A DNA stretch of 64,000 nt from Candidatus Lutacidiplasma silvani (GCA_022750295.1 JAKIVZ010000012.1:1-64000); one strand, 5' to 3'. Numbered from the stretch's first letter, positions 25,116-34,098 are shown. Translations and numbers: made by a program. The notes: generated from the letters alone by a model not told the origin.

Positions 25116-25900
25116 GTCGAGCGCGCCGGCCCCCCCGGTCTCCACCGCCGGACCGCGTCGGTCTCGGCGAAATGGAGCTCGGGTGCCGGAACCACGACCG
25201 TGTGGAGCGGGGCTCCGAACTCGACTCCGGTCAATTCCGCGCGCGTTCCCCACCAGGCCTGGGCGTCCGGGCGCCCGACCCGGGCCACGACCCCGAACTC
25301 GGTCGACGCATCGACCCCCGCCGCCCGGGCCGCCGGCCCCTCGAACCGGCCGAGCGCGTCCCCGGCCGTCAGGAACCGGCCCTCGAGGGGACGGAGGTCC
25401 AGCAGGACGAGCGTGTGCGAGGCGGACAAGCGGTTCCGCCCGATCGCCTCGAACGGGGAGACCGGGTCGAACCCGGGGTCCGGGAACGGGAGCGAGACGA
25501 CGCGGCCGAATCGGTAATGCATCAGACCGAGGAGCGACGTCGCCGCGGTGAGCACGGAGGCGCCCGGAAGGTACTCCCACTGGTGCCCCGCCGCCTCCGC
25601 GGCGAGGCGGAGATGAACGTGGGTCGTCGCGACGAACGGGTCCCCGGCGACCAGCAGGGCCACGCTCCCTCCCTTCGCCAGAGCTTCCAGAATCTCTCGC
25701 TCGTCCTCGAGCTCGGCCCGGTTCAGGCGCTCGATCGGCCGCCCGAGCTCGGCTTCCAGCCGTTCGAGCGCGCCGGAGGCGAGGTGGCTCGTGTACTCCT
25801 CCGCGAAGATCCGGTCCGACGACCGAAGTCGATCGAGGGCCCTCCGGGACAGGTCGCGCTCGTCGCCGAGCCCGGCCCCCACGAACCTGAGTTCGGCCAT
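25112..25900 (-). CDS. dphB: Diphthine synthase
   Basis: S-adenosylmethionine-dependent methyltransferase that adds methyl groups to the modified histidine of elongation factor 2 in diphthamide synthesis. Family signs are the start LRFVGAGLGDERDLSRRAL, IFAEEYTSHL, VALLVAGDPFVATTH, and FGRVVSLPFP. The 262-residue length is usual. It is a typical archaeal/eukaryotic function. The USP gene upstream on the same strand ends 12 bases before its ATG. Confidence 0.92.
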   Translation of the reverse strand: MAELRFVGAGLGDERDLSRRALDRLRSSDRIFAEEYTSHLASGALERLEAELGRPIERLNRAELEDEREILEALAKGGSVALLVAGDPFVATTHVHLRLAAEAAGHQWEYLPGASVLTAATSLLGLMHYRFGRVVSLPFPDPGFDPVSPFEAIGRNRLSASHTLVLLDLRPLEGRFLTAGDALGRFEGPAARAAGVDASTEFGVVARVGRPDAQAWWGTRAELTGVEFGAPLHTVVVPAPELHFAETDAVRRWRPGGPARST

Positions 25901-25912
25901 GGGGAAGGTCGC

Positions 25913-26716
25913 CTAGCCGCGGACCGCGAGGACCGGGCACGGGGCGGCCCGGAACAGCTCTTCGAGGAACCGTCGCGTCAGGAGGGGCCCCTCCGACGGG
26001 GTCGCCTCCTCGCCGACGAGCAGGAGTCCGTACCGTTCCCGGGCGGCCTCTTGGAGGACGAGCTCGGGTAGCCGGCGTCGTCCGAGGAGCGTTTCGGAGA
26101 AGAACGCATGGCGGCGGCGGAGCGGGACCCCTCGCGGCGAGCGGGACACGGTCTCCTCGGCCGACGAGCCGCCGCCCCGGGCCGCGATTGACAGAGTGAT
26201 GATCGGGATCCCCTTGTTCCGGAGGGCGATCTCCTCGGCGATCTGGAGCGCCTTCGGCGGGGGGCTTCCCGTGAACGTCGGGATGAGGATCCGGGGGACC
26301 TTCTCCTCGATCAGGCCCAGTCGGTTCACGACGATCACGTCGCACCCCGCATGATGCAGGAGGGCGCTCGCCGTGTGGCCGATGAACGGGTTCCGGCCCC
26401 GTCGGTCGCCCCGGAGGGTCAGCACGATCGCGCCGACGCCGTGGGTCTCCGCGCTCTCCAGGATCTCCCCCGAGACGTCGCGGCTCGCCCGGACCTCGGG
26501 GTCGACCCGGATATCGAGGGCGGCCCCGGTCTCATGGGCCGGGACGACGAGGTTCACCGACGCCCGCCACTGGCGGGTCACCTCGGGGAGTGTCGTCGTG
26601 GGGATGACGTGCAGGAGCCGGATCTCCCCGTCGGTGTCGAGAAGCTGCGCCGCGAAGCGGATCATCGGCTCCACCTCCGACGGTTCGTTGATCGGGATGA
26701 GAATCCGCCGGTACAT
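25913..26716 (-). CDS. Universal stress protein, two tandem USP domains
   Basis: The 267-residue protein has two UspA folds. The first (about 1-130) begins MYRRILIPINEPSE and ends with GHTASALLHHAGCDVIVVN, close to the ATP-binding G-x2-G-x9-G-S/T pattern. The second (about 140-267) begins RILIPTFTGSPPP and ends APCPVLAVRG with a weaker nucleotide motif. Likely a cytoplasmic nucleotide-binding stress protein. It is probably co-transcribed with dphB. Confidence 0.85.
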   Translation of the reverse strand: MYRRILIPINEPSEVEPMIRFAAQLLDTDGEIRLLHVIPTTTLPEVTRQWRASVNLVVPAHETGAALDIRVDPEVRASRDVSGEILESAETHGVGAIVLTLRGDRRGRNPFIGHTASALLHHAGCDVIVVNRLGLIEEKVPRILIPTFTGSPPPKALQIAEEIALRNKGIPIITLSIAARGGGSSAEETVSRSPRGVPLRRRHAFFSETLLGRRRLPELVLQEAARERYGLLLVGEEATPSEGPLLTRRFLEELFRAAPCPVLAVRG

Positions 26717-26828
26717 CGGTCCTCGTCAGGCGACGGGGGGCGCGACGACCCGGCCCCTCAAGAACGTTGACCCGGAGCGGTCCCGCGGGTTCCAGCGTCG
26801 TTCGGGGGGCACGCGTCCGACCCCGGAA

Positions 26829-26951
26829 CTAGAACTTCTCGGGGTGGGCCATCGAGTAGGCGAGGTAGACCATCAGGGCGATGGCGAGCGCCGTGAAGAC
26901 GACGAGGCCGAAGTCCTGCGTCAGGACGGACTGGACCGACGCGAGCGACAT
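26829..26951 (-). CDS. KdpF-like single-helix small membrane protein
   Basis: A 40-residue peptide read on the minus strand. It has a short polar start (MSLASVQSVLTQDF), one membrane helix (LVVFTALAIALMVYLAYSM), and the ending AHPEKF. The Y-L-x-Y-x5-P-E-K/R-F ending is the hallmark of KdpF, the small subunit that stabilises the potassium-pumping Kdp ATPase. No kdpA, kdpB or kdpC is nearby. A TATA-like GATAAATAGG (minus strand, 26978-26987) lies about 30 bases before the ATG and overlaps the end of the hef gene. It may serve another transporter. Confidence 0.65.
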   Translation of the reverse strand: MSLASVQSVLTQDFGLVVFTALAIALMVYLAYSMAHPEKF

Positions 26952-26978
26952 GGACGGAGGGGGACGAGTCGGCCCGGC

Positions 26979-28775
26979 CTATTTATCGCGCGCGCCCGAC
27001 GGGTCGGACGGGGGCCGTCGTCGTCGAGGGCTCGGGGGAAGCGGATCGGCCGCCCCGGCCGGCCCGTCGCCCGTCGCCGCTTCCTCGGCCCGGGCCCGTC
27101 GCCCGTCGCGGCTGAGCCGACGGACGATCCGAACCATCGCCTCCTCGCGGCGCTGCTCGGCCTTCTGGTATCCGACGTCCCGAGTGTCCCGAGTGAGCAA
27201 GAGCACGACCCGGCCGAGGGAGCTCCGGCCGGTCCGGCCGCGGCGCTGGATGGCCCGGATCTCGCTCGGTACCGACTCGAAGAACACGACCAGGTCGACG
27301 TCGGGGACGTCGAGCCCCTCCTCGGCGACGCTGCTCGCGACCAGGAGGGGGAACTTCCCGACCCGGAACTCCTGGAGAACGCTCGTCTGGTCGGCCTGGG
27401 TCATCCCGGGGTCGTCGGCGTCCCGCGTCGACTGTCCGACGAACCGCCCGGCGGCCCACCCGTTCGCATCCAGGGCGGCCCGAATCCCCTGGATCGTATC
27501 CCGGAACTGCGCGAACACGAGGATGCGGGGCGGGCGGTCCCGCGGCCGGGCGAACTCCTCGTGGACCAGGTCGAGGAGGGCGTCGATCTTCGGGTGGGAG
27601 GTCGAGTGGGCGGTCGCCAAGATCGCTTTCGCCTCCGCCAGCGCCTGGACCAACGCCGGCGCGGCGAGGAACGCCTTGTCGCCCCGCCCGAGCTTCTCCT
27701 TCGCCGCGACCCGGTCGACGTACTGGACGAACGGCTCGACCCCCTGCGTCTCGAGTCGTTCGAGCGCGTGGTGAAGGTGGAGCAGCACCAGCTGGTGGAA
27801 CAACGGGCCGAACTTGCGGGTCATCGGCCCGGGTCGGGCGAAGATCTCGAGCCGGAGTGCGATGAGGTCCTTCACGGAGAGCGAAGCGAGCGGCTTCTTC
27901 CGCAGGTACCCCATCTTCTGGAGCGCCCGCCCCTCGGCGAGGTTCGCCGTCCGGAGCCCCTCCTGGATCGACCGGATCTCCGGCGGAAGGTCGACCCAGC
28001 GGTACTCGACGTCGACCGCCTGGACGTACTCGCGGACCCCGGGTTCGTCCCGGTGCCGCGCCTCGACCCGCCGGACGCCGAGGACCCCGACGACCTCGTC
28101 GATCCGGGCCTGTTCCCCTCCGGGCGAGGCTGTGAGGCCCAGGAGCCGGGCGCCGGGGCGCCGCTCGGCCCGGAATCGGGCCGCCACCGGAACGTAGGCG
28201 TAGTTTCCGACCGTGTGGTGGGCCTCGTCGAAGACGATCAGGCCGACATCGGACAACGAGTACCGGCCGGCCTTCGTATCGTGGTCGACGAGCTCGGGGG
28301 TCGAAAAGACCACCTCCGCCGAATCCCACGCGCCTTCGCGGACCGGCTTTCGGACCGTGCCCGTGAATCGGGCGGTCCGAAGGGCGAGGAACCACGCGCG
28401 GAACGCGTCCGCGTGCTGCACGACGAGGGGGCGGGTCGGAGCGAGGACGAGGACCTTGCCCGAGTCCCGACGGACGACCTCGGCCGCCGCGAGGGCGGCG
28501 ATTACCGTCTTGCCGAGCCCGGTCGGAAGGACCACCAGGAGGTCGTCGGCGATCGCGATCCGCGCGAGGTCCAGCTGGAACGGCATCGCTCGAATCGTCT
28601 CCGGCCGGAGGAGAGGGTGACGCACCCAGCCGCCTTCGACCTGCCAAATTCCGGGGAGGGCGGCGGGCTTCGCGGCCGGGGGTTCGGGAGCGACCGGCGC
28701 GCCGGTATCGAACTCCTCGAGTCGGGGGGCCTTCGTCACGTCCGGCAGCCGTCCCGCCGAGGGGTCGCGGCGCAT
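26979..28775 (-). CDS. Hef/FANCM-type superfamily 2 DNA helicase, no nuclease domain
   Basis: The 598-residue SF2 helicase acts on forked or branched DNA in replication restart. Motif I is PTGLGKT (84-90), motif II is DEAHH (183-187), motif III is LTASPG, and motif VI is IQRRGRTGR, with the helical insert between the two RecA lobes typical of Hef/FANCM/Mph1. The C terminus ends in a disordered basic tail; the XPF-type nuclease and HhH domains of euryarchaeal Hef are missing. The ATG at 28775 is 30 bases from a TATA (minus-strand CTATAAG, 28804-28810) that also faces serS. Confidence 0.85.
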   Translation of the reverse strand: MRRDPSAGRLPDVTKAPRLEEFDTGAPVAPEPPAAKPAALPGIWQVEGGWVRHPLLRPETIRAMPFQLDLARIAIADDLLVVLPTGLGKTVIAALAAAEVVRRDSGKVLVLAPTRPLVVQHADAFRAWFLALRTARFTGTVRKPVREGAWDSAEVVFSTPELVDHDTKAGRYSLSDVGLIVFDEAHHTVGNYAYVPVAARFRAERRPGARLLGLTASPGGEQARIDEVVGVLGVRRVEARHRDEPGVREYVQAVDVEYRWVDLPPEIRSIQEGLRTANLAEGRALQKMGYLRKKPLASLSVKDLIALRLEIFARPGPMTRKFGPLFHQLVLLHLHHALERLETQGVEPFVQYVDRVAAKEKLGRGDKAFLAAPALVQALAEAKAILATAHSTSHPKIDALLDLVHEEFARPRDRPPRILVFAQFRDTIQGIRAALDANGWAAGRFVGQSTRDADDPGMTQADQTSVLQEFRVGKFPLLVASSVAEEGLDVPDVDLVVFFESVPSEIRAIQRRGRTGRSSLGRVVLLLTRDTRDVGYQKAEQRREEAMVRIVRRLSRDGRRARAEEAATGDGPAGAADPLPPSPRRRRPPSDPSGARDK

Positions 28776-28803
28776 AGCCACTTCGACTCTCGACCCGAGG
28801 GGC

Positions 28804-28810
28804 CTTATAG
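28804..28810. promoter_or_regulatory. Shared TATA element between hef and serS
   Basis: The 69 bases between the two starts contain one clear AT-rich element, CTTATAG on the plus strand and CTATAAG on the minus strand. It is about 32 bases from the hef ATG and 38 from the serS GTG, so it may drive both directions. Confidence 0.55.
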
Positions 28811-28844
28811 TCCGGCTCCGAACTCGGGTTCGGGCCGAGGGACC

Positions 28845-30182
28845 GTGACGGCGCTCACCACGATTCGGACCCGCCCCGACGACCTGAAACGGGCGATCGT
28901 CGTCCGGAACAAGCCGTACCCCGACGTCGACGAGATCGTCCGCCTCGACACCGAATGCCGGACCCTCGCCGCCGAGGTCAACGGGCTGCGCGCCCAACGG
29001 AACGAGCGCGGGCAGGCCGTGGCCGAGGCGAAGAAGGCCGGAGGGGGCGCTCACGACGCGGCCGTGGGACGGGCGCTCGCCGAGCTGCGGACCGCGATCG
29101 CCACCAAGGAGGCGGCCCTTCAAGCGCTCGAGGCGCGGCGGGACGCAACGCTGCGGTTGTTCCCCCAGATCCCTCACACGACGGTCCCGCTGGGGAAGGA
29201 CGGCACGGAGAACGTGGTGGTCCGTGAGACGCCGTCGACCGTCGCGACCGTGGAGCACCCGAAGCCCCACTTCGAGATCGGGCCGGAACTCAACCTCATC
29301 GACACGGAGCGCGGAGCGAAGGTCTCCGGGGAGGGGTTCTACTTCCTCCTCGGCGACGGCGCCCGGCTCGAGATGGCGCTGATCAACTTCATGCGGGAGA
29401 CCCACCGGCAGCGGGGCTACACCGAGGTCACCGCCCCGATCTTGATCTCCGCCACGTCGATGGAGGGGACGGGACAGCTCCCCAAGTTTGCCGAGGACTC
29501 GTACCAGACCACCCTCGACGGACTCTGGCTCTGCCCGACGGCGGAAGTGCCGGTGACGAACCTCTACCGCGACGAGGTCCTGCTCGGGACCGACCTCCCC
29601 CTCAAGCTGATGGCGTTCACCCCGTGCTTCCGGCGGGAAGCCGGCGGACACGGGGTCGAGACCCGGGGGATCGCCCGGGTCCACCAGTTCAACAAGGTCG
29701 AGCTCGTCAACCTCGTCCACCCCGACCGGTCGTACGAGCAGCTCGAGATCTTGCTTTCGGAGGCCGAGGCGATCGTTCGGTCGCTCGGGCTCCGCTACCG
29801 GATCGTCAACCTGTGCACCGGCGACCTCCCGGACAAGGCGGCGAAGTGCTACGACATCGAGCTGTGGGCGCCGGGCGCCGAGCGGTGGCTCGAGGTCAGC
29901 TCGGTGTCGAACTTCGAGGACTTCCAGTCGTCGCGCGCCGGGATCCGCTTCCGGGCCCAACAGGCGGCCAAGCCGGAGTACGTCCACACGCTGAACGGCT
30001 CGGGGACCGCCCTCCCGCGCTTGATGATCGCGCTCCTCGAGACCTGGCAGACCTCGGAAGGAGCCATCGAGGTCCCGCCGGTGCTGCGGCCGTACTTCGG
30101 CGGCCAGGATCATCTGGAGCCGACGCGACTCGTGGGCGAGCGGGAGCTCGGCCGGGGCCGCCGCGGCTGGGCGAATTCGTAG
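28845..30182 (+). CDS. serS: Serine--tRNA ligase, canonical (bacterial/eukaryotic) type
   Basis: Class II aminoacyl-tRNA synthetase charging tRNA-Ser, 445 residues. The N-terminal long antiparallel coiled coil (about 35-105) grips the tRNA long arm. The catalytic core has motif 2 in FTPCFRREAGGHGVETRGIARVHQF and motif 3 near LNGSGTALPRLMIALLE, with TAEVPVTN the serine site. This is not the rare methanogen-type SerRS. Start GTG at 28845; no better start is in frame near the promoter. Confidence 0.95.
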   Translation: MTALTTIRTRPDDLKRAIVVRNKPYPDVDEIVRLDTECRTLAAEVNGLRAQRNERGQAVAEAKKAGGGAHDAAVGRALAELRTAIATKEAALQALEARRDATLRLFPQIPHTTVPLGKDGTENVVVRETPSTVATVEHPKPHFEIGPELNLIDTERGAKVSGEGFYFLLGDGARLEMALINFMRETHRQRGYTEVTAPILISATSMEGTGQLPKFAEDSYQTTLDGLWLCPTAEVPVTNLYRDEVLLGTDLPLKLMAFTPCFRREAGGHGVETRGIARVHQFNKVELVNLVHPDRSYEQLEILLSEAEAIVRSLGLRYRIVNLCTGDLPDKAAKCYDIELWAPGAERWLEVSSVSNFEDFQSSRAGIRFRAQQAAKPEYVHTLNGSGTALPRLMIALLETWQTSEGAIEVPPVLRPYFGGQDHLEPTRLVGERELGRGRRGWANS

Positions 30183-30249
30183 CCCCTCTGTCGACCGCGG
30201 CACCCTTTTGAAGGGCACCGACGTCGCCGCCGCCGAGGAGCGAACTTCG

Positions 30250-31737
30250 ATGCCGGACACGGTCGAGCACGGGCTGTTCATCGACGGACGGTGGGAGAGT
30301 CCCCCGGGGGCCGCCCGATTCACCACCCGCAACCCGGCGACCGGCGAGCTGCTGGGCTCGTTCGTCTCCGGCCGCGCCGAAGACGCGGAACGCGCGGTCA
30401 CGGCGGCCGCCCGCGCCTTCCCGGCGTGGCGCGACACCCCGGCCCCGAAACGGGGCGAACTCCTCCTCCGCGTCGCCGAGAACCTGAAGCGCCGGAAGGA
30501 GGCGATCGGCCGGGTCGTCACGAAGGAGATGGGGAAGGTCATCGCCGAGGGACGGGGGGACGTCCAGGAGGCGATCGACTTCGTGGAGTACATGGCCGGC
30601 GAGGGCCGGCGGCTCGCGGGGGAGACCGTCCCATCCGAATTGTTCCGCAAAATGTGCCTCACGGTCCGCCAGCCGAAGGGGGTCGTCGTGTGCATCACCC
30701 CGTGGAACTTCCCGACCGCCATTCCGAACTGGAAGATCGCCGCCGCGCTCGTGTGCGGCAACGCCGTCGTGTTCAAGCCGGCGTCGAACACCGCGCTGTG
30801 TGCGGTGGAGGTCGTCAAGGCGTACGAGGAGGCGGGAGTTCCGGCCGGCGTTCTCAACCTCGTCACGGGCGCGGGCGGCGTCGTCGGGAACGCTCTCGTG
30901 GACGATCCCCGCGTTCGCACGATCTCGTTCACCGGCGGCGTGGAGACGGGCCGCGAGGTCTACGTCCGAGGCGCGAAGTCCCTCAAGATGGTCCACCTCG
31001 AACTCGGCGGGAAGAATCCCCAGATCGTGATGGACGACGCCGACCTCGAGCTCGCGCTCGAGGGGGTCCTTTTCGGCGCGTTCGGCACTTCCGGCCAACG
31101 GTGCACCGCCACGAGCCGGTTGATCGTCCACGAGAAGGTCTACGACCAATTCCTCGCCTCCCTCCTCGAACGGCTGGCGACGTTCCGCGTCGGCGACCCG
31201 CTCGACGAGAAGACCGACATGGGCCCGGTCGCCTCGGCGGACCAGGAGAAGAAGGTCCTCGAGTACATCGCCGTCGCCCGGTCCGAGGGGGGGAAGCTCC
31301 GCTTCGGCGGGGAGAAGCTGCGGGGCGGGGTCTTCGACGCCGGCCACTTCATCGCGCCGACCGTGTTCGAGACCCGCCACGGCTCGCGGATCAGCAAGGA
31401 GGAGATCTTCGGCCCCGTCCTCTCGGTCCTGAAAGTCCGCGACTTCGAGGAGGCGGTCCACGTCGCGAACGACATCGAGTACGGCCTCTCCTCGTCGATC
31501 TACACCCGCGACGTCAACCGGGCGTTCCGGGCCGTCCAGGAGCTCGAGGCCGGGATCACCTACGTGAACGCCCCGACGATCGGGGCCGAGGTCCAGTTGC
31601 CGTTCGGCGGCGTCAAGAACACCGGCAACGGGGGCCGCGAGGCCGGCTCGGTCGCGATCGACGAGTTCACGGAGCTGAAGACCGTCTTCCTCGATTTCTC
31701 CAGCCATCTGCAGAAAGCCCAAATCGACCCGCGGTAG
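30250..31737 (+). CDS. NAD(P)-dependent aldehyde dehydrogenase
   Basis: ALDH-superfamily enzyme oxidising an aldehyde to the acid, 495 residues. N153 (PWNFP), general base E251 (ELGGKNP) and nucleophile C285 (SGQRCTA) are present, with the cofactor loop SFTGGVETGR. The closest groups by eye are succinate-semialdehyde, alpha-ketoglutarate-semialdehyde or piperideine-6-carboxylate dehydrogenases; the substrate is not decided. ATG at 30250 (MPDTVEHGLFIDG) is chosen because family homology begins there; an in-frame start 14 codons upstream has no support. Confidence 0.93.
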   Translation: MPDTVEHGLFIDGRWESPPGAARFTTRNPATGELLGSFVSGRAEDAERAVTAAARAFPAWRDTPAPKRGELLLRVAENLKRRKEAIGRVVTKEMGKVIAEGRGDVQEAIDFVEYMAGEGRRLAGETVPSELFRKMCLTVRQPKGVVVCITPWNFPTAIPNWKIAAALVCGNAVVFKPASNTALCAVEVVKAYEEAGVPAGVLNLVTGAGGVVGNALVDDPRVRTISFTGGVETGREVYVRGAKSLKMVHLELGGKNPQIVMDDADLELALEGVLFGAFGTSGQRCTATSRLIVHEKVYDQFLASLLERLATFRVGDPLDEKTDMGPVASADQEKKVLEYIAVARSEGGKLRFGGEKLRGGVFDAGHFIAPTVFETRHGSRISKEEIFGPVLSVLKVRDFEEAVHVANDIEYGLSSSIYTRDVNRAFRAVQELEAGITYVNAPTIGAEVQLPFGGVKNTGNGGREAGSVAIDEFTELKTVFLDFSSHLQKAQIDPR

Positions 31738-31745
31738 GTCTGACG

Positions 31746-31949
31746 ATGGCGCCGTTCCGGGGCTCCGACGAGGCCGTGGAACGGGAGATCGCCACGCTCG
31801 AGCAAATGGCCCGCCTTCGGCTACGACGGTACGCCGCCGAGATGCGGGAGCTCGACCGGGACCTTTCGGAGCTGCGACGCGAGAAGGCCCGTCGGAGGGT
31901 CGAAGCGAGCGTCCCGGAAACGACGGCCGCCGCGACGGCCTCGGCCTGA
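31746..31949 (+). CDS. Small charged helical protein
   Basis: Predicted 67-residue peptide, nearly all helix and strongly charged (EIATLEQMARLRLRRYAAEMRELDRDLSELRREKARRR), probably a coiled coil, with an Ala/Thr tail. Its ATG lies 8 bases after the aldehyde dehydrogenase stop. It converges with orc1/cdc6 with 7 bases between stops. Not recognised. Confidence 0.6.
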   Translation: MAPFRGSDEAVEREIATLEQMARLRLRRYAAEMRELDRDLSELRREKARRRVEASVPETTAAATASA

Positions 31950-31956
31950 ACGGCGG

Positions 31957-33336
31957 TTACGGGCCGGTCCGGCCCGGGTTGTCGAAGTTCGTGAGGATCG
32001 TCTGGTTGAGGCTCCGCGGCCGCGCGAGCGCGGCGAGGAGCGGGTCGTCGAGCAGCGCGGGGAACGTCTCGGAGACCGGGACGTCGACGACGATCTCGCG
32101 GGTCCGTCCCCCGCGGCCGCGTGAGACGATCGTGGCCCGGATGAGCCCGAGGTTTTCGAGCTCGCTGAGGTAGTTGGAGATCGACCGGGCGTGGAGCGGC
32201 TGGAGCCCAAGGCGCTGGGCGAGCCGGGTGTACCCGTCGTAGACGTCCCCCGTCTGGACCCCCTCTCGGCGTCGCTCGAACGCCTGGAGGATGGCGTACA
32301 TGAGCACCTTGCAGTGCGGCGGCAGGGTCCGGCAGCACTCGACGATGATGTCCTGCTCGAGCCGGCTCTTCGCCTTCACGACGTGGTCGGAGGTGATCCG
32401 CTTCGAGCGGTCCCGCTCGGCCATCTCGGCCGCGAGTCGAAGGAGCGCGAGGGCCCGGCGCGCGTCCCCGTTCTCGAGGGCAGCGTACGCCGCGCATCGT
32501 TCGATGACCCCGGCGTCGACGACGCCGTCCCGGAACACGTCGGACGCCCGGTCCCGCAGGATATCCTGCAGCTGCGTCGCGTCGTACGGCGGGAAGAGGA
32601 TCTTCTCCTCGTTGAGCCGGCTGCGGACCCGCGCATCGAGGTTGTTGGTGAACTTGAGGTCGTTCGAGATGCCGATGATCACGAGACGAGCCTTGTCGAG
32701 TTCGGTGTTGACCTGGCAGAGGGTGTAGAGGACCCCGTCGCCGCTTCGGGCCACGAGGCGGTCGATCTCGTCGAGGATGAGGAGCACGATCCCGCCCTTG
32801 ACGTCCATCAGGTCGCGCATCGCGGCCTGGACCCGGTCGAGCGACCACCCCGTCGGGATCCGGTCGGCTTCTTTGGTCGCGAACGTGTTGCCGATCGTCT
32901 GCATCAGGCTGTACGGCGTCTCGACGTTGCCGCAGTTCACGGCGATGAACGTGAGCTTGCGCGCGAGATCGCCCCGCCGCTGGACGTCGGCGCGGACCTG
33001 GGCGACGACGGCGGTCTTCCCCGTGCCGATCTTCCCGTAGATCAGCAGGTTCGACGGGACGTTCCCTTTCAGCGCGGGTGCGAGGATCTCCGCGACCTGC
33101 CGGATCTGGTGCTCCCGGTGCGGAAGCCGGCTCGGGATGTACGTCTCGCGGAGGATCTCCCGGTCGCCCTTGAAGAGCTCCGGTCCGTCGCGGAGGACCG
33201 AGTCGAACACCTCGCTCGCCGAGTTGCGGGGCAGTCCGGACCCGCCGCTCGTCCCGACGGAGGGAACCGTCGTGGGGGCTCCGACCCGACCCGTCGCGAC
33301 TACGTCGTTCGCCGCCGCGAGCGGTTCGGAACCCAT
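31957..33336 (-). CDS. cdc6: Orc1/Cdc6 replication initiator
   Basis: AAA+ origin-binding protein, 459 residues. An N-terminal disordered region of about 40 residues is followed by Walker A GKIGTGKT (101-108), Walker B LLILDEID, the sensor region IIGISNDLKF, and a C-terminal winged helix at about 370-445 (VYDGYTRLAQRLGLQPLHARSISNYLSELENLGLI). In archaea such genes often lie beside the origin they serve. A TATA-like element is about 90 bases upstream, leaving a leader with a strong hairpin. Confidence 0.95.
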   Translation of the reverse strand: MGSEPLAAANDVVATGRVGAPTTVPSVGTSGGSGLPRNSASEVFDSVLRDGPELFKGDREILRETYIPSRLPHREHQIRQVAEILAPALKGNVPSNLLIYGKIGTGKTAVVAQVRADVQRRGDLARKLTFIAVNCGNVETPYSLMQTIGNTFATKEADRIPTGWSLDRVQAAMRDLMDVKGGIVLLILDEIDRLVARSGDGVLYTLCQVNTELDKARLVIIGISNDLKFTNNLDARVRSRLNEEKILFPPYDATQLQDILRDRASDVFRDGVVDAGVIERCAAYAALENGDARRALALLRLAAEMAERDRSKRITSDHVVKAKSRLEQDIIVECCRTLPPHCKVLMYAILQAFERRREGVQTGDVYDGYTRLAQRLGLQPLHARSISNYLSELENLGLIRATIVSRGRGGRTREIVVDVPVSETFPALLDDPLLAALARPRSLNQTILTNFDNPGRTGP

Positions 33337-33546
33337 CGTGTGCTCTCCGCGGTACCCGATCCGGGGGCGCCTTCACGCCCCCGGATGGCCTCGGGCGGAG
33401 TCGCCGAGGAGCGTGGCGCATATCTATCTTTTGTCGAAAAATGTCGCACCGGCCGCCGCTCGCGGTCCCCCGGCGCTTTCCGGCGCCGCGCCCCCGAGCC
33501 CCCCCCGTTATCTCGCCGGACGGCTCGTCGGGTACGGTTCACGGGA
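33337..33546. promoter_or_regulatory. Region between orc1/cdc6 and a PEGA gene, possible origin flank
   Basis: This 210-base region has an 11-bp perfect hairpin at 33359-33386 (ATCCGGGGGCG and its complement, 6-base loop). It also has an AT-rich stretch at about 33418-33447 (with TTTTGTCGAAAAATG) containing the minus-strand TATA of orc1/cdc6, and a plus-strand TATA-like GTTATCTC (33508-33515) for the next gene. No origin-recognition-box repeats could be recognised by eye, so an origin here is only a suggestion. Confidence 0.4.
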
Positions 33547-34080
33547 ATGCGCCTCCGCCTCGCCCTCGTCACACTCGCGGCTCTGGTCGTACTCGTCACG
33601 GCGTTCGGGCCGCCCCCGGCGACCGCCTCGCTCCCCTACCCGGCTGTCGGGACCGGCGTGCCCTCCTCGGGGGGAAACGGGACCCTCGCGCTCGCGGTGA
33701 CTCCGGCGACCGCCGAGGTGATGGTGAACGGCTCGGCCATCCATCTGAGCGGGACCGGGGCCGCCTCCCTCAACCTGTCGGCCGGCAGCTACCCGGTCGC
33801 CGTGACGGCCCAAGGGTACAAGGAATTCGAGGGGAACGTCACGGTCCTCGGGGGCCAGGTCGCCTACCTGACCATCCAGCTCGTTCCGAACCCGCCTCCC
33901 CCCGCGGGTTCGTCGCTCTCCTTGGGTTCGTTCCCCGTCGCGGTCACCGCCACCGTAGTCGGAATCCTCGCGATCGTGGTCCTCGGTGTCCTGCTCTGGC
34001 GGGTGCCCCGGCTTCGGGGTCCCGCCCCGTCGGCTCCCGTGGCCCCGGCGGAGCCGTCCCGCGAGGAAGGACCCGAATAA
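33547..34080 (+). CDS. Small PEGA-domain membrane-anchored surface protein
   Basis: The 177-residue product has a signal peptide (about 1-28, ending ATA-SLPYP) and a PEGA-like beta domain (about 45-115, LALAVTPATAEVMVNGSAIHL … SAGSYPVAVTAQGYKEFEGNVTV). A membrane helix follows at about 130-150, with a Pro-rich cytoplasmic tail. PEGA domains are common in surface proteins of this type. It faces away from orc1/cdc6 and converges with the first of the large minus-strand surface genes. Confidence 0.78.
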   Translation: MRLRLALVTLAALVVLVTAFGPPPATASLPYPAVGTGVPSSGGNGTLALAVTPATAEVMVNGSAIHLSGTGAASLNLSAGSYPVAVTAQGYKEFEGNVTVLGGQVAYLTIQLVPNPPPPAGSSLSLGSFPVAVTATVVGILAIVVLGVLLWRVPRLRGPAPSAPVAPAEPSREEGPE

Positions 34081-34098
34081 CGGATCCCGACGGGTCGT

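Noticed and set aside
26829-26951. Direct assignment to the Kdp potassium pump
   Set aside because: Only the short C-terminal motif supports it and no kdp genes are nearby, so it is listed as KdpF-like.
26373-30182. Very long open frames opposite to or overlapping real genes (also at 16068-19049, 12684-15479 and 10471-11820)
   Set aside because: They are Arg/Gly/Pro-rich, lack family motifs and arise because stop codons are rare in such GC-rich DNA; the real genes in these spans have clear domain motifs.
33337-33546. Origin recognition boxes
   Set aside because: No repeated G-rich box pattern could be seen by eye; only the hairpin and AT-rich island were recorded.
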